Assembly: GCA_902546145.1 (NCBI GenBank)
Contig: CACCIT010000001.1
Location: 1-64,000 of the forward strand
DNA length: 64,000 nucleotides
Direction: 5' to 3'
Source: an uncultured Pelagibacteraceae bacterium
GTDB taxonomy: Bacteria; Pseudomonadota; Alphaproteobacteria; Pelagibacterales; Pelagibacteraceae
Shown here: positions 35,335 through 43,189 of the stretch, piece by piece
Layout of the letters: each line of letters starts with the position of its first letter
Numbering within the stretch: the first letter of the stretch is position 1
Notes under the pieces: model-generated
Seen by the model: only the letters and a program-made list of their open reading frames with translations
What the model was told of the DNA's origin: nothing
The model's database searches: none
Translations under genes and position numbers: made by a program

Positions 35335-35880
35335 ATGAAAAATTTAAAAATTGCAACTAATAACGATTTAAAAAACTGGGCAAAAGAAATTTTTGAAAAA
35401 AATTCATTTAAAATGATTGATGTTTCTGAAAAAAAAGAAACATTCCGTAGAGCTTTGGCATCAGGAAAAATTTATGTTGGCAAAGAGGTGTTTGAACTTA
35501 TTAAAAGTAAAAAGATGCCTAAGGGTGATCCAATTACTTTAGCAGAAGTTTCGGCAGTATTAGGTGTTAAAAAAACAAGTGAATTAATACCTTTGTGTCA
35601 CCCTCTTCCAATAGATCATACAGCTACTAAAATCATAATGAATGAAGAAGATAGTTCACTAGAAGTATACTGTGTGGTTTCCACTTATGCCAAAACAGGT
35701 GTAGAGATGGAAGCAATAATGGGTGTAAATGCAGCTCTGATTACAATTTACGATTTAAGCAAAATTGTAAATCCTCATTTAAAAATAGATAATGTAAAAT
35801 TATTAATTAAAGAAGGAGGAAAAACTGGATTATGGAAAAATCCAGATGGACTTCCGAACTTTTTAAAAGATTTTTTCTAA
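35335..35880 (+). CDS. moaC: Cyclic pyranopterin monophosphate synthase MoaC
   Basis: 181 residues from the ATG at 35335, which follows AGGTGG at a good distance; a GTG at 35326 is an alternative that overlaps the moaA stop. SVVSTYAKTGVEMEA-type and LCHPLPIDH blocks are the MoaC substrate-pocket motifs. It turns the MoaA product into cyclic pyranopterin monophosphate. It has an about 20-residue N-terminal extension of unknown purpose before the MIDVSEK start of the family core. Confidence 0.95.
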   Translation: MKNLKIATNNDLKNWAKEIFEKNSFKMIDVSEKKETFRRALASGKIYVGKEVFELIKSKKMPKGDPITLAEVSAVLGVKKTSELIPLCHPLPIDHTATKIIMNEEDSSLEVYCVVSTYAKTGVEMEAIMGVNAALITIYDLSKIVNPHLKIDNVKLLIKEGGKTGLWKNPDGLPNFLKDFF

Positions 35881-35885
35881 ACTTT

Positions 35886-36155
35886 ATGAAAGTTAAAATT
35901 GAGTTGTTTGGAGCTGCAAGAGATTTTAATGACCAAAATTTATTAGAACTAGATCTAGGTCAAAAGACAACAATCAAGGATATAAGAAATAAAATAATTC
36001 AATATGTAGATCAGAAATTTAATGGAAATGAAAATTATATAAAAATCATTAACTCTTCAGCTTTTTGTTCAGAAAAAAATAATATTGTTAGCGACAATTA
36101 TAAAATCACAAATAATGAAAAAATTGGTATTATTCCCCCAATTGGAGGAGGTTAA
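35886..36155 (+). CDS. moaD: Molybdopterin synthase small subunit MoaD
   Basis: 89 residues. Of two possible starts, the ATG at 35886 gives MKVKIELFGAARDF, the normal MoaD beginning, so the longer frame overlapping moaC is rejected. The ubiquitin-like fold ends in IIPPIGGG, where the last two glycines accept sulfur. It lies 5 bases after moaC and its stop overlaps the moaE start (TAATG). Confidence 0.93.
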   Translation: MKVKIELFGAARDFNDQNLLELDLGQKTTIKDIRNKIIQYVDQKFNGNENYIKIINSSAFCSEKNNIVSDNYKITNNEKIGIIPPIGGG

Positions 36156-36607
36156 TGCTTCATACTGACATTGTAGATAGTAAAGTTAAAAAATTATCAT
36201 TAATTGATGCTGAAAAATTTATAGCATCTAATGATTTTGGAGCTTCATTAATTTTTAGTGGGACAGTTCGTAATCAAAATAATAATAAAAGTGTTTTAGG
36301 TATTACATATGACAGTCATGATACTTTGGTAATAAAAAGTTTTGAAGAAATTTATAGTGAGGCTGAAGAAAAACTAAATATAAAGAATAAGAGTGTTTTT
36401 ATTGAACATGCTAAAGGTTACTTAAATTTAGGTGAAATTAGTATTATTATAGCAGTTGCATGCAAACATAGAGATGAAGCTTATGTATTATCAAGATATA
36501 TAATAGAAGAAATAAAAAAAAGGTCTCCTATATGGAAAAAAGAACATTATACAAATAATCAAAGTGATTGGTTAAAAGGAAATCCTATTATTCATGAAAA
36601 AAATTAA
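36155..36607 (+). CDS. moaE: Molybdopterin synthase catalytic subunit MoaE
   Basis: 150 residues. SLIFSGTVRNQNNNKSV and the C-terminal RSPIWKKEHY, with the catalytic Lys region, are MoaE motifs. With MoaD it inserts the dithiolene sulfurs into cyclic pyranopterin monophosphate. The end overlaps the msrP start by 14 bases, pointing to tight coupling with the enzyme that uses the cofactor. Confidence 0.94.
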   Translation: MLHTDIVDSKVKKLSLIDAEKFIASNDFGASLIFSGTVRNQNNNKSVLGITYDSHDTLVIKSFEEIYSEAEEKLNIKNKSVFIEHAKGYLNLGEISIIIAVACKHRDEAYVLSRYIIEEIKKRSPIWKKEHYTNNQSDWLKGNPIIHEKN

Positions 36608-37499
36608 ATACTCAGAAATTACACCAGAGAAAATTTATAAAAATAGAAGATCATTTATTAAATCTCTTGGGTATGGTGCAAGTTCTTTAGCGGTAGCTTC
36701 AATTCCTTTTGCAAGTCAAACTCAAGCTGATGATAGAAATGAACTTACAAGTTTTAAAGATATAACAACTTATAATAATTATTATGAGTTTGGTACTTCA
36801 AAGAGTGATCCTTATGTTAATTCACAAAATTTTAAAACATCACCATGGACAATAAGTATTGAAGGGGAAGTTGAAAAACCTATCAAAATTTCTATGGAAG
36901 AAATAACTGAGACATTTGTCTCTGAGGAAAGAATATACAGATTAAGATGTGTGGAAGGATGGTCAATGGTTATTCCATGGATGGGTTTTTCGCTAAGTAA
37001 ATTATTGTCTAAAGTAAACCCAACTAGCAAAGCAAAGTATGTTGAGTTTGAAAGTGTTTATGATCCTGAGCAAATGAAAGGTCAAAGATATCCAGTTTTG
37101 AACTGGCCTTATAAAGAAGGATTAAGAATAGATGAAGCAATGCATCCTTTAACTACGGTTGTAACAGGTTTGTATGGTAAAAAGCTTCCAAATCAAAATG
37201 GAGCACCTCTGAGAATATTTATCCCTTGGAAGTATGGTTTCAAGAGTGCAAAAGCAATTGTTAAGATTAAATTTGTAGAAAAAATGCCGACTTCTTCATG
37301 GATGTGGGCATCTCCACGAGAATATGGATTTTACTCTAATGTTAATCCTAATGTAGATCATCCTAGATGGTCTCAAGCAACAGAAAGAATAATTGGTAAA
37401 GATATTTGGGTGCCAAGAGTAAAAACGCTTATGTTTAATGGTTACGGAGATGAAGTTGCAAATTTATATACAGGGATGGATCTAAAAAAATATTTTTAA
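36594..37499 (+). CDS. msrP: Protein-methionine-sulfoxide reductase catalytic subunit MsrP (YedY)
   Basis: 301 residues, sulfite-oxidase fold. A twin-arginine signal NRRSFIKSLG at residues 17-26 is followed by a hydrophobic stretch and a cut near SQTQADD. YRLRCVEGWSMVIPW holds the Cys that binds molybdenum. KMPTSSWMWASPREYGFYSNVNP is typical of YedY. It repairs oxidised methionines on periplasmic proteins using Mo-molybdopterin without nucleotide, and receives electrons from MsrQ, encoded with a one-base overlap. Confidence 0.96.
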   Translation: MKKIKYSEITPEKIYKNRRSFIKSLGYGASSLAVASIPFASQTQADDRNELTSFKDITTYNNYYEFGTSKSDPYVNSQNFKTSPWTISIEGEVEKPIKISMEEITETFVSEERIYRLRCVEGWSMVIPWMGFSLSKLLSKVNPTSKAKYVEFESVYDPEQMKGQRYPVLNWPYKEGLRIDEAMHPLTTVVTGLYGKKLPNQNGAPLRIFIPWKYGFKSAKAIVKIKFVEKMPTSSWMWASPREYGFYSNVNPNVDHPRWSQATERIIGKDIWVPRVKTLMFNGYGDEVANLYTGMDLKKYF

Positions 37500-38083
37500 T
37501 GAGAAAATATTTTAAACCAGGTGTATTTATTTTAAGCACAATTCCGTTTTTAATAATTTTTTATAAAATATACTTCAATAAACTTGGGCCAGAACCTGTA
37601 AAAGAAATTACTCATTTTACTGGAGAGTGGACTTTAATATTTATCTGTCTAACATTAAGTATGACACCACTTAAAAGGCTAACTAATTTAAATATTTGGA
37701 TAAGTTTTAGAAGAATGTTGGGATTGTTTGTATTTTTTTATGCATCTCTTCACCTGCTTACTTACATAGGTATAGATTATAGATTTAATTTACAGCCAAT
37801 AATTGATGATGTTCTGAAAAAAAAATATATCTTTATTGGATTTGCAGCATGGGTATTACTGCTTCCATTGGCAATTACATCTTCTCAAATGATGATGAAG
37901 TTATTAAAAAATAATTGGAAAAAATTACACAGATTAATTTACGTAATAGCGATATTTGGAGCTCTTCATTATATATGGTTATCTAAAACAATTTTTTTTA
38001 GACCACTAGTATATTTGGTAATAATACTTGTTTTACTTGCTTTAAGAATTAAAATTAAAAATAGGAACGTAAATTATGGATGA
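37499..38083 (+). CDS. msrQ: MsrQ (YedZ) haem-binding membrane subunit
   Basis: 194 residues, about six membrane segments of the ferric-reductase-like family. TGEWTLIFICLTLSMTPLKRL and FRRMLGLFVFFYASLHLLTY carry conserved positions, with His in SLHLL and KLHRLIY and ALHYIW expected to ligate b-type haem. It passes quinol electrons to MsrP in the periplasm. It overlaps the next gene by 8 bases. Confidence 0.94.
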   Translation: MRKYFKPGVFILSTIPFLIIFYKIYFNKLGPEPVKEITHFTGEWTLIFICLTLSMTPLKRLTNLNIWISFRRMLGLFVFFYASLHLLTYIGIDYRFNLQPIIDDVLKKKYIFIGFAAWVLLLPLAITSSQMMMKLLKNNWKKLHRLIYVIAIFGALHYIWLSKTIFFRPLVYLVIILVLLALRIKIKNRNVNYG

Positions 38084-38321
38084 TAATCTAAAAAAAGAAA
38101 TTCAATCAGCTACACTTGAAAGATTAATGAGACATTTAAATGAAAGAAAAGATGTTCAAAACATTGATTTAATGAATTTAGCTGGATTTTGCAGAAATTG
38201 TTTGTCTAGATGGTATAGAGAAGAAGCTGAAAAAAAAGGAGTAGAAATATCAGATCCTGATGCAAGACAGCATATTTATGGAATGCCCTACTCTGAATGG
38301 AAAGAAAAATACCAGAAGTAA
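38076..38321 (+). CDS. DUF1244 family small protein
   Basis: 81 residues, complete. RLMRHLNERKDVQNIDLMN, FCRNCLSRWYREEA and DPDARQHIYGMPYSEWK match the conserved alphaproteobacterial DUF1244 family. The two cysteines in CRNC are conserved in that motif. The function is unknown. It overlaps msrQ by 8 bases, but this may only reflect genome compactness. Confidence 0.88.
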   Translation: MDDNLKKEIQSATLERLMRHLNERKDVQNIDLMNLAGFCRNCLSRWYREEAEKKGVEISDPDARQHIYGMPYSEWKEKYQK

Positions 38322-38342
38322 CTTTCTATTCAATTCTAGTTA

Positions 38343-38759
38343 ATGTTTGCTTATTTAAGTCTATTTATTGTTTCATTTTTAGCTGCAACAATACTTCCTT
38401 TTTCATCTGAGGCTATATTAGCAACTTATCTATTATCAGAAACTTATAACAAATTTTTGTTAATATTTTTTGTAAGTTTTGGAAATATTTTAGGATCTAT
38501 CTTCAATTGGTTTCTAGGAATTTATTTCTTGAAATTTCAAGATAAAAAATGGTTTCCTTTTACTAACACACAAATTGATAGATCATCCAGGTGGTTTAAA
38601 AAGTATGGTAAATGGTCTTTGTTATTTGCGTGGGTGCCAATTATTGGTAATCCAATTACTTTTATTGCTGGAACGATGAGAATTAAATTTTTAATTTTTT
38701 TATCACTTGTGAGTTTTGGAAAAATAATGAGGTATTTTGTTATTTCTCTTTTAGTCTAG
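38343..38759 (+). CDS. YqaA-type membrane protein (VTT/DedA-like)
   Basis: 138 residues, about four hydrophobic segments. FSSEAILATYLL near residue 20, GNILGSIFNWFLG and FAWVPIIGNPITFIAGTMR are the conserved features of YqaA, a small relative of DedA proteins thought to act as lipid scramblases or transporters. The exact role is unknown. Its 3' end overlaps the convergent moaB by 20 bases. Confidence 0.84.
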   Translation: MFAYLSLFIVSFLAATILPFSSEAILATYLLSETYNKFLLIFFVSFGNILGSIFNWFLGIYFLKFQDKKWFPFTNTQIDRSSRWFKKYGKWSLLFAWVPIIGNPITFIAGTMRIKFLIFLSLVSFGKIMRYFVISLLV

Positions 38760-39240
38760 GAAATAATTCAACAAAATTACAAGGTTTGTGATTAATATCT
38801 AATTGATGTTTAAGAATACCATCCCAAGCATCTGTCACTCCTCCTGAGGATCCTGGTAAAGCAAATATGTATTTGCCATTTGATAGAACTGCGCAAGCTC
38901 TAGATTGAATTGATGACGTACCAACTGTTTTTAAACTAATAGTCCTAAATACTTCACCAAATCCTGGAATATGTTTATCTGCTATTTCATCAACAGCCTC
39001 AGGTGTAATATCTCTTCCAGTTAAACCTGTTCCACCAGTTGTAATGATAACATCAATATCTTTATGATTAGTCCAATCTTTTAAAATTTTAACTATATCT
39101 GCTTTATTATCTTTACAAATTTTTCTATCAATTAATTGATGATTGGCCTCTTTAATTTTTTCAACCAAGATGGTACCAGATTTATCGTTATCAATTGTTC
39201 TTGTATCTGTTACAGTTAGTAAAGCTATATTTACAATCAT
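38740..39240 (-). CDS. moaB: Molybdenum cofactor protein MoaB (MogA/MoaB family)
   Basis: 166 residues. LLTVTDTRTIDNDKSG at the start, IITTGGTGLTGRDITPEA near residue 65 and FALPGSSGGVTDAW near residue 130 are motifs of the molybdopterin-binding MogA/MoaB fold. It likely adenylates molybdopterin, the step before molybdenum insertion, in organisms that lack MogA. It is on the opposite strand from the moaACDE operon, close to its end. Confidence 0.93.
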   Translation of the reverse strand: MIVNIALLTVTDTRTIDNDKSGTILVEKIKEANHQLIDRKICKDNKADIVKILKDWTNHKDIDVIITTGGTGLTGRDITPEAVDEIADKHIPGFGEVFRTISLKTVGTSSIQSRACAVLSNGKYIFALPGSSGGVTDAWDGILKHQLDINHKPCNFVELFPRLKEK

Positions 39241-39255
39241 AAATAAATTTTTTTA

Positions 39256-40002
39256 ATGATTATACTTACAATATTTTTTTTTATAACTGCAATATTATAT
39301 TCAAGTATAGGATTTGGTGGTGGCTCTACTTATCTTGCTTTACTTTTAATTTGGGATCTTCCTTACTATATTTTTCCAATTTTAGCTTTGATTTGTAATA
39401 TTATTGTAGTCTCTGGAAATTCTATAAATTTTTTAAAATCAAAGAATATTAATTTTAATTTACTTTACCCTTATTTAATTGGTTCTATACCTTTTGCTTT
39501 TATCGGAGCATCTATCTCAATTGACAAAAATTTATTTGAGATTTTACTTTTCTTCATTTTAATATTAGCTGGAATTTTTTTACTTATTGAAAGCAAATCT
39601 TTTAACAAACAAGAAATTGTTATTAAAAAAGTACCTTTAGTTTTATCAATATTAATAGGATCAATAATTGGTTTTATATCTGGCTTGGTTGGAATTGGTG
39701 GTGGGATATTTTTAAGTCCTATATTATTTTTGATGAAAGCAGGGCTTCCAAAACATATAACAAGTACCGCATCCTTGTTTATTTTAGTAAATTCAATATT
39801 TGGTATAGGTGGACAATTAACAAAGGAAATAGTCTTCAATGAATTTTTAAATTACTGGCCACTATTTATTGCTGTCTTAATTGGTGGTCAAATTGGAAGT
39901 TTTTTAAATATAAAATTCCTATCTAACAAAATATTAGCTCTGATGACTGCATTCTTAGTAATTTTTGTTGCTATAAGGATGGGCATAACACTTATAGCAT
40001 AA
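39256..40002 (+). CDS. TSUP-family (TauE/SafE) membrane transporter
   Basis: 248 residues, about eight membrane segments in two halves. SSIGFGGGSTYLALLL near residue 15 and GLVGIGGGIFLSPILFL near residue 140 are the paired glycine motifs of TauE/SafE. Family members export sulfite, sulfoacetate or other sulfur organics. Placement next to moaB and msrPQ is suggestive of sulfur chemistry, but the substrate is unproven. It is divergent from moaB. Confidence 0.9.
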   Translation: MIILTIFFFITAILYSSIGFGGGSTYLALLLIWDLPYYIFPILALICNIIVVSGNSINFLKSKNINFNLLYPYLIGSIPFAFIGASISIDKNLFEILLFFILILAGIFLLIESKSFNKQEIVIKKVPLVLSILIGSIIGFISGLVGIGGGIFLSPILFLMKAGLPKHITSTASLFILVNSIFGIGGQLTKEIVFNEFLNYWPLFIAVLIGGQIGSFLNIKFLSNKILALMTAFLVIFVAIRMGITLIA

Positions 40003-40038
40003 GTTGAATTAATTATTTTTTGATATATTTAATCTCTC

Positions 40039-40629
40039 ATGAAAAATTTTAAACCATTTGGGCCTTCAATAGGAAAATCTAAAATTTCTAAAAAATTTTT
40101 AGAAAAAATTAACAAGGAAGTTGATACAAAAATCTTCTCAAAATCAAATGATTATAGCCCAAAACTAGCAAGTCAAATTAGAAAAGAAGTTCAAATTTCT
40201 AAAAGTTTTATAAAAAAAAATTTGGAAAAAGAATTAAAAAAAAATATTAAAATTTTTCTAACCAAAGAAAATATTAAAAAAATTAAAGAAATTAAAATTT
40301 TAAACCTATGGGTCGTTAGCCAATACAAAAATGAGTATAATCCTATACATTATCATGAAGGAGACTTATCGGGTGTTGGTTATTTGAAAATTCCAAAACA
40401 TATGACAAAAAATAAAAATGTTAAAAATAAAAAAATAAAAACCAATGGTACGATTGATTTTATTAATGGGCAAAAAGCTTTTCTTTCAAAAAGTATTTTT
40501 AATTTGATACCAAAAACAGGCGATCTTTTAATATTTCCCAATTACTTAATGCATACAGCCTACCCATTTAATATTGAGGAAGAAAGAAGATCATTTTCTT
40601 TCAATGCTAAAATAATTTTTAATAAATAA
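40039..40629 (+). CDS. 2OG-Fe(II) oxygenase superfamily protein
   Basis: 196 residues. NPIHYHEGDLSGVGYLKIP near residue 108 supplies an HxH/HxE-type iron site at the usual place, NGTIDFINGQ is the conserved turn, and TGDLLIFPNYLMHTAYPF gives the distal His, with Arg in EERRSFSFNA for 2-oxoglutarate. This pattern is that of the putative 2OG-Fe(II) oxygenases common in marine bacteria and phages. The N-terminal 90 residues are Lys-rich and unlike anything I recognise. Substrate unknown. Confidence 0.75.
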   Translation: MKNFKPFGPSIGKSKISKKFLEKINKEVDTKIFSKSNDYSPKLASQIRKEVQISKSFIKKNLEKELKKNIKIFLTKENIKKIKEIKILNLWVVSQYKNEYNPIHYHEGDLSGVGYLKIPKHMTKNKNVKNKKIKTNGTIDFINGQKAFLSKSIFNLIPKTGDLLIFPNYLMHTAYPFNIEEERRSFSFNAKIIFNK

Positions 40630-40660
40630 TTTACAAATTTTAATAATATTATATAAATCT

Positions 40661-40708
40661 AATTGCCGATTTGATCCTATTGCGGGCATAAACTGCTAAA
40701 ATGGAAAT
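40661..40708 (+). promoter_or_regulatory. SAM-II-type riboswitch aptamer
   Basis: TGCC (40664-40667) pairs with GGCA (40685-40688) as P1. The loop GATTTGATCCTATTGC and the 3' strand ATAAACTGCTAAAATGG closely follow the SAM-II core (compare GAUUUAACCGUAUUGC and GAUAAAUGUAGCUAAAAAGG). UCC in the loop can pair with GGA at 40703-40705 as the pseudoknot. It lies about 85 bases before a homocysteine methyltransferase gene, a known SAM-II setting. Covariance search is needed for certainty. Confidence 0.75.
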
Positions 40709-40726
40709 TCCCAATAGATCTAATTA

Positions 40727-40790
40727 GCAAGGTGGTTGAACTATATTGTGCACCTGCATTTCGCTTAAGCACTAAAAAAGTGAGGATAAA
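40727..40790 (+). promoter_or_regulatory. SAM-V-type riboswitch aptamer overlapping the ribosome-binding site
   Basis: AGGTG (40730-40734) pairs with CACCT (40751-40755), extendable by GC/GC around a bulged A. The loop ACTATATTGTG and the 3' segment CTTAAGCACTAAAAAAGTG resemble SAM-V cores (UAAG..CU-A-run-G). The pseudoknot strand AGTG is joined to GAGG at 40782-40785, the ribosome-binding site of the methyltransferase, so SAM binding would block translation. Tandem SAM-II/SAM-V leaders have been described in Pelagibacter. Confidence 0.72.
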
Positions 40791-41696
40791 ATGAATAAGG
40801 ATTTTTTTAAAACAACAAAAATTTTAGATGGTGGAATGGGTCAAGAATTATTGGCCAGAGGTATGGAACCTAAAGGAACTTTGTGGAGTGCAAATGCTTT
40901 AATTGAGGAAAAATACCACGACTTAATACTTAATATTCATAATGATTTTATTAAATCGGGAGCTGATGTAATTGTAACTACAACTTTTACAACAAGAAGA
41001 AAAAGATTGAGAGAAAATGGAATAGAAGATCAATTTAAATTCTTAAATCAGAAAGCCTGTGAAATTGCAAAAAAAGCTAAATTAAATAATCCACATATTA
41101 AGATTGCAGGAGGACTCCCGCCTCAAGATTTGACATATGAAGAAGACAAAAGAAGTGAAAAAGAAATTACAAAAGATCATTTGGAATTAGCAGAAATACT
41201 AAACCCTTCAGTAGATTTTTTCTACTTTGATGTATGGAGCAGTATCAAAGAAATTAGATGTGGAATAGAAGCTATTAAAAAATTTAATAAACCATACTTA
41301 GTTGGGGTTCATATTTCTGAAGGAAACTCTTTACCAAGTGGAGAAAAAATTTCTACAATTAATTCAATAGTTACCGAAAATTGCTTAGGAGTAATTCTAG
41401 CATGTGTTTCACCTGAAAATTATGAGAATAATTTAGATGAAATTCAAAAACTTAAAGTTCCATTTGGTTTCAAATTAAACGGATTTATCACAACTAAACC
41501 AAAAGGTGGTTATACTTCTCAGTATAAAGAAAATGATGGATCGAACCCCAATAGTTTTTTAGGTCAAAGAAAAGATTTAGATCCTGAAAAAATATCAATT
41601 TTTGCAAAAAAATTTAAAGAAAATGGAGCCACTATTCTTGGAGGATGTTGTGAAACTCGGCCTTCACATATAGAGGCAATAAAAAACACTATTTAA
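40791..41696 (+). CDS. bhmT: Homocysteine S-methyltransferase family protein (betaine-homocysteine methyltransferase type)
   Basis: 301 residues, Zn-dependent homocysteine methyltransferase fold. LDGGMGQELLARG at the start, the first Zn Cys in ILACVSPENY near residue 204 and GGCCETRPSHI near the C-terminus supply the cysteine ligands. It makes methionine from homocysteine with a methyl donor, probably glycine betaine, as in SAR11; S-methylmethionine is an alternative. It sits behind the tandem SAM-type leader, so high SAM should shut it off. Confidence 0.88.
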   Translation: MNKDFFKTTKILDGGMGQELLARGMEPKGTLWSANALIEEKYHDLILNIHNDFIKSGADVIVTTTFTTRRKRLRENGIEDQFKFLNQKACEIAKKAKLNNPHIKIAGGLPPQDLTYEEDKRSEKEITKDHLELAEILNPSVDFFYFDVWSSIKEIRCGIEAIKKFNKPYLVGVHISEGNSLPSGEKISTINSIVTENCLGVILACVSPENYENNLDEIQKLKVPFGFKLNGFITTKPKGGYTSQYKENDGSNPNSFLGQRKDLDPEKISIFAKKFKENGATILGGCCETRPSHIEAIKNTI

Positions 41697-42570
41697 ATTT
41701 TGTACCTTTTCTTACAAAATAGATACCTGTAGCAACTGCTATCAATGAAATTATAACTTTCGTTGTTATTAATTCTTTTAAAAAGATATAACTTAAAATA
41801 GTACCAAATATTGGAATTAAATAAGATACTTGAGATTGAAAAATTAAACCATTGTTAATTAAAATTCTAAATCTCAATAACCAAGCAATTCCAGTGGATA
41901 CCAACCCAAGATAAATAACCGAAATAGTAGAATCTAATCTTGGAACAGTTTTCCAAGGTTGTTCAATGAAACATACTAAAGGTAATAATATAATAGTAGC
42001 CCAAATCAAAATTGAACTGGTTACATTTTCATTTTTTTTCTTACTTATTTTTAAAGTTAAAAGACCTCCAATTACATAACAAGTAGCACCTAACAAAATT
42101 AATAATGCTGAAGTAAAGTTATTTTCATTAATTAATAAATTATCTGAAAATAAATAAACTATTCCTGAAAATCCAATTAGAACTCCTGTTGTTCTAATTA
42201 AATTAAATTTTTCATTTTTGGTGTAAAAATGTCCCAATACTACTGAGCTAAGTGAAGTTGATGACATTAAAATTGCTGCTAAGTTACTTTGAACAGATTT
42301 AACTCCATATGCTATTAAAAAAAAAGGAGCTACTAAATTTATAAGTCCAATAATCGCAAACCAGTACCAATCTTTTGAAAATGCCTCAATTTTAATTTGT
42401 TTGTAAAAGCAAAGTAGTAAAACTGGAATTGAACCAAAAAAAACTCTTAGAAATGCAATCGTAACAGGTCCAAACGAATAGGTTGCTATTTTAATATTAA
42501 AAAAAGCTGATGCCCAAATCAATGCTAGCAAAGTTAATAAACTATAATCAATTAGTTTTGGTTCTCTCAT
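41689..42570 (-). CDS. EamA/DMT-superfamily transporter
   Basis: 293 residues, ten hydrophobic segments in two related halves. ALIWASAFFNIKIA near residue 15 and TGIAWLLRFRILINNG in the second half match EamA permeases. It lies downstream of and overlaps by 4 bases the YbaK-type gene, and ends with an 8-base overlap with the methyltransferase gene. The substrate is unknown. Confidence 0.86.
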   Translation of the reverse strand: MREPKLIDYSLLTLLALIWASAFFNIKIATYSFGPVTIAFLRVFFGSIPVLLLCFYKQIKIEAFSKDWYWFAIIGLINLVAPFFLIAYGVKSVQSNLAAILMSSTSLSSVVLGHFYTKNEKFNLIRTTGVLIGFSGIVYLFSDNLLINENNFTSALLILLGATCYVIGGLLTLKISKKKNENVTSSILIWATIILLPLVCFIEQPWKTVPRLDSTISVIYLGLVSTGIAWLLRFRILINNGLIFQSQVSYLIPIFGTILSYIFLKELITTKVIISLIAVATGIYFVRKGTKFK

Positions 42571-43049
42571 TCAGTAATATCCTCTGGTGTTCCGTTTGTT
42601 ATTTCAATTAACTTATTATAATTTATTTTGAAAACAGCATTTGGATGTCCAGCTGCTCCAAATATATCTGGGAATCTCTCAAGATTTTTATCAATAAAGA
42701 TTTTACATCGCTTCAAGTGCCCTACTGGAGACACTCCACCAATTGTATATCCAGTATTTTCTTTAACTGCCTCAGGAGATGCCATAGACACGTCTTTTTC
42801 ATTAAGAATTTTTTTTAACTTAATTAATGAGCAACGCTTGTCTCCAGATACCAAACCTAATATATGATTGTCTCCTACCCTAAAAAGTAAACTTTTAACA
42901 ATAGCACCAACGTTGCAACCTAAAGCTGTAGCAGCATCATTGGCAGTTCTTGCTGTTTTTTCTAAGACGATAACATTTAAATTTTGATCGAATGTTTTAA
43001 GAGCTTTTTCTGCCCTTTTTACCGGTTCTTTATTTAGTATTGATTCCAT
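42567..43049 (-). CDS. YbaK/EbsC-family aminoacyl-tRNA deacylase (Cys-tRNA(Pro) type)
   Basis: 160 residues. ARTANDAATALGCNVGAIVKSLLF with the conserved Lys, VSGDKRCSLIKLKK and TGYTIGGVSPVGH are the family blocks; GGVSP is the substrate-binding loop. These proteins remove mischarged amino acids from tRNA. Divergent from glnA across 140 bases. Confidence 0.88.
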   Translation of the reverse strand: MESILNKEPVKRAEKALKTFDQNLNVIVLEKTARTANDAATALGCNVGAIVKSLLFRVGDNHILGLVSGDKRCSLIKLKKILNEKDVSMASPEAVKENTGYTIGGVSPVGHLKRCKIFIDKNLERFPDIFGAAGHPNAVFKINYNKLIEITNGTPEDITE

Positions 43050-43078
43050 TGAATTTATTAAATTCCTTAATTTGATTG

Positions 43079-43093
43079 AGTAGATACACTACT
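43079..43093. promoter_or_regulatory. Small inverted repeat in the glnA / ybaK promoter region
   Basis: AGTAG-ATACA-CTACT is an exact 5-5-5 inverted repeat about 100 bases before glnA. It could be a regulator site for nitrogen control. No sigma-54 promoter was recognised nearby. The evidence is weak. Confidence 0.25.
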
Positions 43094-43189
43094 TATGTAA
43101 AAAATGCATAGGTGTTATTTATTAAATAAGCATTATTTTTTAACTTTTTTTTGTTAATTAGGCTCCATCTAAATTACATAGGAGACAAA

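Noticed and set aside
35832-35885. Longer moaD start overlapping moaC
   Set aside because: The extra 18 residues are not MoaD-like, and the ATG at 35886 gives the normal family start.
43151-43189. Longer glnA start at 43151
   Set aside because: It is a TTG without a ribosome-binding site, while the ATG at 43190 follows AGGAGAC and gives the normal N-terminus.
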